DNA from: JAWLFY01 sp964462125
GTDB taxonomy: Bacteria; Planctomycetota; Planctomycetia; Pirellulales; Pirellulaceae
Assembly: GCA_964462125.1 (NCBI GenBank)
Contig: CAYWXT010000140.1
Span: 1-14,179, forward strand
Reading direction: 5' to 3'
DNA length: 14,179 nt
Positions 1 to 5,463 of the stretch are shown piece after piece. Numbering within the stretch: the stretch's first letter is position 1; each line of letters starts with the position of its first letter. A program made the position numbers and the translations under genes. The notes under the pieces are model-generated. The model made no database searches and had not been told where the DNA came from. It saw only the letters and a program-made list of their open reading frames with translations.

Positions 1-305
1 GCACTGCGCGGATTCAGCCGTGCATTGCGAATGCCGCCCCGCTCGACCACCTCGCGCAGTGCAGCGGTGAACTCGCGAGTTTCCTCGGCACTAATGAATC
101 GGGACAACGATTGTTCAAGCACCTCGTCCTGGCGGAATCCCAACAGTTCCGACACCGCATCATTCGCTTGCAGAATCTTGCCTTCCAAATCGGACACGAA
201 GACCGGGTCCGGGGCATTGGCGATGATGATGTTCGCGTCGAGCGAGTTCCTCTCCGTAGCATGCCGCGTCTTGGTTTGCGTCGGCATTTCCTGCTTGACG
301 TTCAT
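1..305 (-). CDS. PAS-domain sensory protein, N-terminal part (runs off left edge)
   Basis: The reverse strand from the ATG at 305 is open to the window edge and gives about 101 residues. After a polar leader of about 24 residues comes a recognisable PAS core: NIIIANAPDPVFVSDLEGK, then ILQANDAVSELLGF and a following DEVL helix. This is the usual PAS pattern of a hydrophobic strand, PDPVFVSDLEGKI, then AN.A...L.G. PAS domains sense small ligands, redox state or light, usually at the front of histidine kinases, diguanylate cyclases or sigma-54 regulators. The output domain lies outside the window, so the class is unknown. No membrane helix or signal peptide precedes the PAS, so this part is probably cytoplasmic. 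The start at 305 is chosen because GGAGAG (313-318) lies 7 bases upstream. An in-frame ATG at 320 would add five residues but has a poorer ribosome site. It diverges from the SDR gene at 575. The PAS call is fairly sure; the full function is not visible. Confidence 0.8.
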   Translation of the reverse strand, partial: MNVKQEMPTQTKTRHATERNSLDANIIIANAPDPVFVSDLEGKILQANDAVSELLGFRQDEVLEQSLSRFISAEETREFTAALREVVERGGIRNARLNPRS

Positions 306-430
306 ACCTGGACTCTCCATTGGTCGAGTCTGCCCACGCGATAACGCCCGTTCGACTACATGCAGCGGCATCCAGCCGGTCGGGGGCGTGGCAACGTGGA
401 GGCAGGAGGGGTAAGAATCGAGGACCGCTC

Positions 431-458
431 AGTATATCGCCGCGAGGCGCGGCGTAAA
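431..458 (-). promoter_or_regulatory. Candidate sigma-70-type promoter for the PAS gene
   Basis: Read on the minus strand, TTTACG (458-453) and TATACT (436-431) are separated by 16 bases. They match the -35 and -10 consensus at 4 of 6 and 5 of 6 positions. The implied transcript start near 424 leaves a leader of about 118 bases before the ATG at 305. The spacer is almost filled by a perfect inverted repeat (438-454), so a repressor bound there would block RNA polymerase. That is inference; promoter consensus in planctomycetes is only loosely known. Confidence 0.4.
438..454. repeat. Perfect inverted repeat, 7-base arms, 3-base loop
   Basis: CGCCGCG (438-444) and CGCGGCG (448-454) are exact reverse complements around AGG. 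The element lies in the 269-base divergent region between the PAS gene and the SDR gene, inside the spacer of the best promoter-like sequence. It could be an operator, or in RNA a very stable small hairpin. GC-rich short palindromes also arise by chance in high-GC DNA, so its position is the stronger argument. Confidence 0.5.
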
Positions 459-562
459 GTGTTGACATTTCACATCACACGGACCTCCGGGCTTCCCCAG
501 GCCGCGCACACCGCCTATCTTCATTTACTGACAGCAGCGAAGACATAGCCGCTCGTTCGTTG

Positions 563-568
563 GGAGAG
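563..568 (+). promoter_or_regulatory. Ribosome binding site deciding the SDR start
   Basis: GGAGAG lies six bases before the GTG at 575. It favours this start over the upstream TTG at 560, which the motif would otherwise follow. Confidence 0.6.
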
Positions 569-574
569 AAGTTG

Positions 575-1327
575 GTGAATCAATCGAATCGTCCCGTCGC
601 CCTGGTCACGGGATCGGCGACCGGTGTGGGACGCGCATGCGCAGTGCGTTTTGCAAAGCACGGCTATGACGTCGTCGTGAATTATTCGCGTAGCGAGACC
701 GAGGCGCAACAGACGCGGGCCGAGGTGACTCGACAGGGCGCGCAGAGCCTGATGGTGCGATGTGACGTGGCGGATGACAGCGGCGTGCGCGAGATGATTG
801 CCGAAGTCGAACGGAATTTCGGCCGGCTCGATGTGCTCGTCAACAACGCGGCAATGACCGACTTCGTCCCCCATGAGGACCTGGAAGGACTGACCGAATC
901 GATGTGGGATCGCGTGTTGGCGGTGAATCTGAAAGGGACCTTCTTCTGTACACGTGCCGCAGCGAGGTTGTTGCGAGCGGGCGGTCAGGGGGCGGTAGTG
1001 AATGTCAGCAGTGTGGCGGCGGTCACCGGCAATGGCTCCTCGATTGCCTACTGCGCCAGCAAGGCGGGAGTGAACACGATCACCAAGTCGCTGGCTCGAG
1101 TGCTCGCTCCTGAGGTCCGCGTCAACGCTGTCGGTCCAGGACCGATTGACTCCCGCTGGATCCGCGAGGGGAGCCCCGACTGGGATCTCGACGAGATGGT
1201 CAAGGACTACCCGATCCCCAAACCGTCGACGCCGGATGATATCGCCGACGCGGTTATGTTTTTTGCTGTGGGGACGCAAATGACGACGGGTCAGGTGCTA
1301 TATGTCGACGGCGGATTGACCTTGTAA
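575..1327 (+). CDS. Short-chain dehydrogenase/reductase (SDR), FabG-like
   Basis: A 250-residue classical SDR, an NAD(P)-dependent oxidoreductase of the usual length for the family. The Rossmann glycine motif TGSATGVG is at residues 12-19. The NNAA motif is at 90-93 (NNAG in most members), with the structural Asn in AVNLKG at about 118. The catalytic residues fit Ser146 (in NVSS), Tyr159 and Lys163 (YCASK), and the C-terminal DGG typical of 3-oxoacyl-ACP reductase-like enzymes is at 245-247. The substrate cannot be told: FabG, glucose dehydrogenase and many sugar or polyol dehydrogenases share this pattern. There is no signal peptide, so it is cytoplasmic. The GTG start at 575 is preferred because GGAGAG (563-568) sits 6 bases upstream. 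An in-frame TTG at 560 would add five residues but would place that ribosome site inside the gene. It stands alone between a divergent PAS gene and a convergent TIM-barrel gene. Confidence 0.9.
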   Translation: MNQSNRPVALVTGSATGVGRACAVRFAKHGYDVVVNYSRSETEAQQTRAEVTRQGAQSLMVRCDVADDSGVREMIAEVERNFGRLDVLVNNAAMTDFVPHEDLEGLTESMWDRVLAVNLKGTFFCTRAAARLLRAGGQGAVVNVSSVAAVTGNGSSIAYCASKAGVNTITKSLARVLAPEVRVNAVGPGPIDSRWIREGSPDWDLDEMVKDYPIPKPSTPDDIADAVMFFAVGTQMTTGQVLYVDGGLTL

Positions 1328-1387
1328 TCGCCGAACGCTCATTCGATCGCGAAGATCCGCCAGGGGGAAACCAAGCGAGCCGCCGGG

Positions 1388-2287
1388 TCAGCGACCGGCG
1401 AGGCGTTCCCACACCTTTCGGTTCTCGTGCATCGCCGCGACGATGTTGTCGGGGATCGCCCCTTCCTCCAACACGGTCCAGCCGGTGAACCCCGGAGCAT
1501 CGCAGACCCGCAACCGGTCGAACAATGGCTGCCAGGGGTAGTTGTCTTTCCTCAGATCATGGATGTGGACCGTCCCCATCCGGTCCTCGACGATTTCGTA
1601 ATTCGCTGCGAAACCGGCTCCCTCCAGATCTTGAGGGTTGCAGTTCCAGCAGACCACGTTGTTGGCGTGATCGGCAATATCCATGATCGTCTTGATGTGT
1701 GGCAGTTCGCTGGTCCCTCGTCCATGCACCTCCAGGCGGATCTGAACGCCATGGTCGGCCCCGTAGCGGGCCACCTCGTTCAATGACCTGCCGATTTGCT
1801 CGAGCGTTTTCTCGACCGGCACCTCGGCGGGCAACCCGTTGGGCCGCACCTTGACTCCGCCGGCACCGACATCATGACTGAGTTCGATGAACGCCTTCGT
1901 CTCGTCGATGTTCTGCTCAACGATGGCCGGGTCGGGGGAGTGATACTCGCAGGCGCTGCCCAGTCCCATCACTTCGACATCGCTGTCGGCGAACCGCTTT
2001 CGGACATCATCGCGCTGCGCCGCAGTGAGCGTGATTTCCACCCCATGCTGGTGGGTACTTCGCAGCTCCACGCCTGTGAAACCGGTGGCGGAACAGTTTT
2101 CAATGATCGTCGGAATGTCCCAGTCCTTGCCCCAGTTATAGGTCACCAGCCCAAGCTTCAGTTCGGCGGACTCAGCAGCGTCCGCCGCGTTACTGCGGAG
2201 TTTGGGGGCAAGGGCTCCTATGGAAGCGCTGGTGGCACCGAGAAGCAGCAAGCGTCGCGAGAGAGTCGGCTCAGGAGGGGTGATCAT
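1388..2287 (-). CDS. Tat-exported xylose isomerase-like TIM-barrel protein (sugar phosphate isomerase/epimerase family)
   Basis: A 299-residue protein. The N-terminus has a twin-arginine signal: LSRR at residues 9-12, then LLLLGATSASIGAL, so export in folded form is likely. The mature part reads as an AP_endonuc_2 / xylose isomerase-like TIM barrel (PF01261 family). Strand-end signatures are GVELR near 72, RLEVHG (Glu186), CWNCN (Asn215), VHIHDL (His241, Asp244) and TVLEEG (Glu274). In most relatives the second metal position is Asp; here the aligned spot is Asn in WNCN. Relatives isomerise or epimerise sugars, inosose or hydroxypyruvate with a divalent metal, but the substrate is not readable. 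The ATG at 2287 is preferred because GGAAGG (2295-2300) lies 7 bases upstream and the Tat motif then begins at residue 11. In-frame ATGs at 2305 and 2335 are longer alternatives without a good ribosome site. It converges on the SDR gene with a 60-base gap. Confidence 0.85.
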   Translation of the reverse strand: MITPPEPTLSRRLLLLGATSASIGALAPKLRSNAADAAESAELKLGLVTYNWGKDWDIPTIIENCSATGFTGVELRSTHQHGVEITLTAAQRDDVRKRFADSDVEVMGLGSACEYHSPDPAIVEQNIDETKAFIELSHDVGAGGVKVRPNGLPAEVPVEKTLEQIGRSLNEVARYGADHGVQIRLEVHGRGTSELPHIKTIMDIADHANNVVCWNCNPQDLEGAGFAANYEIVEDRMGTVHIHDLRKDNYPWQPLFDRLRVCDAPGFTGWTVLEEGAIPDNIVAAMHENRKVWERLAGR

Positions 2288-2502
2288 GGGACGGCCTTCC
2301 GGCATTCGAGTTTTCAAGATCTGCCACCTCCCCATTCGAGGTGTCGATTGGAAACGGACCGGCAGTTTAGCAGAGGGCGGTTGGTCGCGGGTTGATTCCG
2401 ACGCCACGTGCAGCCTCGCCGCGTCTAGGGTAATCTGGGGTGACGGGCTCGCGATCATGTCTGGACTGCATCAAAATGCCCGGACTGCGAACGCGACGAA
2501 CC

Positions 2503-2531
2503 CCTTTCCCCCCAATCGCACCTTTCCCCCC
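2503..2531. repeat. C-rich direct repeat, two exact 11-base copies 18 bases apart
   Basis: CCTTTCCCCCC occurs at 2503-2513 and again at 2521-2531, with AATCGCA between. The 18-base period is close to two helical turns minus three bases. It lies about 75-100 bases before the start of the cytochrome/WD40 gene. It could be a pair of protein binding sites, a G-quadruplex-prone stretch on the minus strand, or simple C-tract slippage. Function unknown. Confidence 0.55.
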
Positions 2532-2547
2532 TGCGCCGCTACCTGCA

Positions 2548-2563
2548 CCTTCGTTCGCGAAGG
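2548..2563 (+). other. Small hairpin with TTCG loop in the leader of the cytochrome gene
   Basis: CCTTCG and CGAAGG are exact reverse complements around a TTCG loop, giving a six-pair stem. It ends 41 bases before the ATG at 2605. If transcription starts upstream, the RNA would carry this fold in its leader. UUCG loops are usually exceptionally stable with a C-G closing pair; here the closing pair is G-C, so that bonus may not apply. There is no following T-tract, so it is not an intrinsic terminator. Confidence 0.35.
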
Positions 2564-2604
2564 CCGCGGGGGAGTGGCCATCATACGAGCGATCAGCTAC
2601 TGCC

Positions 2605-5364
2605 ATGTCGATGTCTCGAACGTTGATTCCGTGCTTGGTATTTCTCGGGGCGCCGGCGCTCTGGGCGTCCGATTCCGTCGATTATGCGCGCGACGTGCTG
2701 CCGATCTTGGAGCGTTATTGCCTCGGGTGTCATACAGAAGGGGCCCCGGAGGGTGGCTTCGTAATTGAATCGCATGACGGACTGATGGCAGGAGGCGATT
2801 CCGGGCCGGCAATCACGCCAGGGGTCTCCGGAAGCAGCCGGATGTTCTTGATGGTTAGCGGCCAGCGTGAACCGGTCATGCCGCCTGAGGGAGAGCCGCG
2901 GCCAGATGAAGAAGAGTTAGCTTTGCTCGCCGCGTGGATCGAGGCCGGGGCAGAAGGACCGGAGGGGAAGATGCCGCCGAGGCGCGACCTGCAGGTCCCC
3001 CAAATCACGCCGTCGGCTGAGGTGAGTCGGCCGGTGACCGCGGTTGCGATCTCGCCCGACGGTCAGTTGCGGGCGATCGCCCGCTTCGGCCTCGTTGTAA
3101 TCCGCGACGGCGACGACCGGGTCGTTACCGAAATCGCGGAGCAACCGGGGAAGGTGAATTCGCTTCAGTTCAACCGCGACGGCTCCGCGCTGTTGATCGC
3201 CAGTGGCTTGACCGGCGCCTACGGTCGCGCCGCGGTGCACGAGACGAATTCGGGCCAGTTGATCACGGAGATGGTCGGCCATCGGGATACCCTCTACGCC
3301 GCCGCCTTCTCGCCCGACGAGCAAATCATTGCCACCGCGGGCTACGATTCCGAGATCATGCTTTGGGATGCCCAGTCGGGCTCACCGCTACGGACCCTGT
3401 CCGGGCACAACGGGGCGATCTTCGAGCTTGCGTTCTCACCTGACGGAGAAGTACTGGTAAGCGGCTGCGCGGATGAGACCGTCAAGGTTTGGCAGGTCGA
3501 GTCGGGCGAGCGACTCGATACCTTGAGCCAACCGGAGGGCGAAGTCTACGCGGTCGGCGTCTCGCCCGATGGCCAACACATCATCGCCGGCAGCAGTGAC
3601 AATCGGCTGCGGGTTTGGCGGTTGGAATCGAAGTCCCAGGGGCGGATCAACCCGATCGTGGCGACGCGGTTTGTCGACGAGGCTCCCGTCACCGGTTTTG
3701 CGATCACACCAGAAGGTGACTCGCTGGTGATCGTCAGCGAAGCCGGCAACGTCAAGGTGATCGACACCGAAACCTGGAATCAGACGGCTGTGTTGGCGCC
3801 GCTCGGGGAAACCGCCAGTGACATCGCGATCAGCAGCGACGGGGCGACGTGCTGGGTTTCCCTGATGGATGGGCGACTCGTGACCCGTCCCTTACCGAAT
3901 CGCAAGGCACCGACTACCGGGACAGCCGAATCACACTCACCGGTCTATCTCCAGTTGGACGGCCAGGACACCCTGGAGGAGGCAGCGCTCCGCGAAACGC
4001 GACCCGGCGCGACCGAGCCACTGCCGATTCCACGCGGCTCGGCCGTCAAGGGCGTGATCGCTGAACCCGCCGAGGCGGACCACTATGCATGGGACGCGTC
4101 GGCCGGTGAGGTATGGGCGATCGATGCGGACGCCATCGACCAGAGTCCGCTCGACCCGATCGTTTCGATCGTCGACGCTGATGGGAATCCGGTCTTGAGG
4201 ACACGGCTGCAGGCAGTCCGCGACACCTACTTTACCTTCCGCGGCAAGAACAGCGTCCAAAGCAACGACTTTCGAATGTTTGCCTGGCAAGAACTGCAGC
4301 TTGACGATTACTTGTACGCCGCAGGCGAAGTCACCCGGTTGTGGATGCATCCGCGGGGCCCGGATTCTGGATTCAATGTTTACCCGGGCCAAGGAACTCG
4401 CTGGACCTATTTCGGCACGACCCACGCCACGCACGCCCTGGGTGAACCCGCCTACGTGGTCCGGCCGCTGGACCCCGGCGAAGCGCCGGCGGCGAACGGA
4501 TTACCGGTGTTCGATATCTACTACGAGAACGACGACGATCCGATGCGGAGGGCTGGCAAGAACAGCCGGCTGCTGTTCACCGCCCCCTCCAACGGACGTT
4601 TCACCATCCGCGTCACCGACGCCCGAGGCGCCGGAGGAGCCAATCATCACTATCATTTGTCCCTGCGAGCAGCCGAGCCCGATTATCAACCCTCAGTCCA
4701 GCCGATCGGCAAACCGATCCCGCAAGGGGCTGGCCGTGAGTTTGTCGTTTCAATCGATCGCATCGACGGCTTTGACGGGCCGGTGAGCTTCGAGTTGAAT
4801 GACTTGCCCGATGGATTGGTGAGCAACACCCCCCTCGTGATCGAGGCAGGTCAGCAGCAAGCGATCGGTACGGTTTGGGCCGATCCCTCCGCAGCCGGCT
4901 GGGAAGGAACCGTCGAGCCGCAACTCACCGCGACCGCAACCATCCTGGGCCGCAAGGTGGAACGGCGCGTCGGATCGCTCGGGAAGCTAGAGTTGGCCGA
5001 GGCAGCCCCAGCAGCGATCCCCTCCATTCACCCCCTCGACGACGACGTCGCCGAAAACGAGCCGTGGCGGCTGACCGTTCGTCGAGGTGAGACGGTTTCG
5101 GCCCGCCTGCGGCTGCATCGTGAAGACGACTTCACCCAAGAGGTCAGCTTCGGCAAAGAGTTTTCGGGTCGCAATACAACCCATGGCGTCTACGTCGACA
5201 ACATCGGGCTGAACGGCTTGCTCGTGCGCGAGAACGAAAGCGAGCGCGAGTTCTTCCTAACCGCCGACCCCGTGGCGAAGCCGGGCGAGCGGGAATTCTT
5301 CCTGACCGCTCAGGTGGACGGCGGGATCACAAGCTATCCGATCATCGTCGAAGTCCTGCCGTAA
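2605..5364 (+). CDS. Secreted planctomycete cytochrome c (PSCyt1) - WD40 propeller - C-terminal beta-domain protein
   Basis: A 919-residue exported protein. Residues 1-21 form a Sec signal peptide (LIPCLVFLGAPALWA, cleavage before SDS). Next is a PSCyt1-type heme c domain (PF07635-like): VDYARDVLPILERYC, the CLGCH heme motif at 39-43, and a candidate axial Met92 in MPPEGE. Residues of about 143-430 form a seven-bladed WD40-like propeller. Two blades are clear (GHRDTLYAAAFSPDE, GHNGAIFELAFSPDG) and the rest are degenerate. From about 440 to 715 comes a beta-rich region like a bacterial pre-peptidase domain (VKGVIAEPAEADHYAW; GRFTIRVTDARG), then Ig-like C-terminal sheets. This architecture is common in planctomycetes and is usually found near DUF1549/DUF1553 and DUF1501 genes. 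Its biochemical role is not established; periplasmic electron transfer or polysaccharide degradation has been proposed. The start at 2605 is chosen because the signal peptide begins there, though the ribosome site is weak. An in-frame ATG lies at 2611. Confidence 0.85.
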   Translation: MSMSRTLIPCLVFLGAPALWASDSVDYARDVLPILERYCLGCHTEGAPEGGFVIESHDGLMAGGDSGPAITPGVSGSSRMFLMVSGQREPVMPPEGEPRPDEEELALLAAWIEAGAEGPEGKMPPRRDLQVPQITPSAEVSRPVTAVAISPDGQLRAIARFGLVVIRDGDDRVVTEIAEQPGKVNSLQFNRDGSALLIASGLTGAYGRAAVHETNSGQLITEMVGHRDTLYAAAFSPDEQIIATAGYDSEIMLWDAQSGSPLRTLSGHNGAIFELAFSPDGEVLVSGCADETVKVWQVESGERLDTLSQPEGEVYAVGVSPDGQHIIAGSSDNRLRVWRLESKSQGRINPIVATRFVDEAPVTGFAITPEGDSLVIVSEAGNVKVIDTETWNQTAVLAPLGETASDIAISSDGATCWVSLMDGRLVTRPLPNRKAPTTGTAESHSPVYLQLDGQDTLEEAALRETRPGATEPLPIPRGSAVKGVIAEPAEADHYAWDASAGEVWAIDADAIDQSPLDPIVSIVDADGNPVLRTRLQAVRDTYFTFRGKNSVQSNDFRMFAWQELQLDDYLYAAGEVTRLWMHPRGPDSGFNVYPGQGTRWTYFGTTHATHALGEPAYVVRPLDPGEAPAANGLPVFDIYYENDDDPMRRAGKNSRLLFTAPSNGRFTIRVTDARGAGGANHHYHLSLRAAEPDYQPSVQPIGKPIPQGAGREFVVSIDRIDGFDGPVSFELNDLPDGLVSNTPLVIEAGQQQAIGTVWADPSAAGWEGTVEPQLTATATILGRKVERRVGSLGKLELAEAAPAAIPSIHPLDDDVAENEPWRLTVRRGETVSARLRLHREDDFTQEVSFGKEFSGRNTTHGVYVDNIGLNGLLVRENESEREFFLTADPVAKPGEREFFLTAQVDGGITSYPIIVEVLP

Positions 5365-5367
5365 AGC

Positions 5368-5391
5368 GACACCCGCTCTCTGCGAGCGTCG
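5368..5391. terminator. Weak candidate bidirectional terminator hairpin
   Basis: CGCTC (5374-5378) and GAGCG (5384-5388) pair around TCTGC in the 99-base gap between two convergent genes. CGAC and GTCG just outside could extend the stem across a bulge. No T-tract follows on either strand, so this is only a guess from position and symmetry. Confidence 0.22.
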
Positions 5392-5463
5392 TTCCGGGCA
5401 GCAGAAGATCGATGCGCGGCCTTCGTGGTCCACTCCCGCCACGGGACGCATGACGACGCCCCT

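Larger units (their letters stand above)
2288..2604. other. Gene-free divergent intergenic region
   Basis: These 317 bases separate two divergent genes for exported proteins and must hold both promoters. I see no convincing ORF. The plus frame that runs through it from a GTG at 2440 joins the cytochrome gene but encodes a proline-rich stretch (around TPFPPIAPFPPAP) ahead of an ordinary signal peptide, so I read it as untranslated. It contains ATTCGAG twice (2304-2310, 2334-2340), an 11-base C-rich direct repeat (2503-2513, 2521-2531) and a hairpin with a TTCG loop (2548-2563). I could not pick a convincing -35/-10 pair. Confidence 0.6.

Noticed and set aside
462..467. Perfect TTGACA on the plus strand upstream of the SDR gene
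   Set aside because: No -10-like sequence lies 16-19 bases downstream; the nearest (TATCTT, 516-521) is too far away.
521..1279. Open frame of 252 codons antisense to the SDR gene
   Set aside because: The SDR frame has all the catalytic motifs; the antisense product has none.
1796..2395. Open frame of 199 codons antisense to the first TIM-barrel gene
   Set aside because: No recognisable motif, and it runs through the Tat signal region of the real gene.
2440..2604. Extended N-terminus for the cytochrome/WD40 protein from a GTG
   Set aside because: It would add a proline-rich, non-signal stretch before a normal Sec signal peptide; the ATG at 2605 fits better.
5242..5310. Near-identical EREFFLTA encoded twice, 45 bases apart, at the end of the cytochrome/WD40 gene
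   Set aside because: The copies differ at several bases and fit two neighbouring beta strands of the C-terminal domain; there is no sign of a recent tandem duplication.
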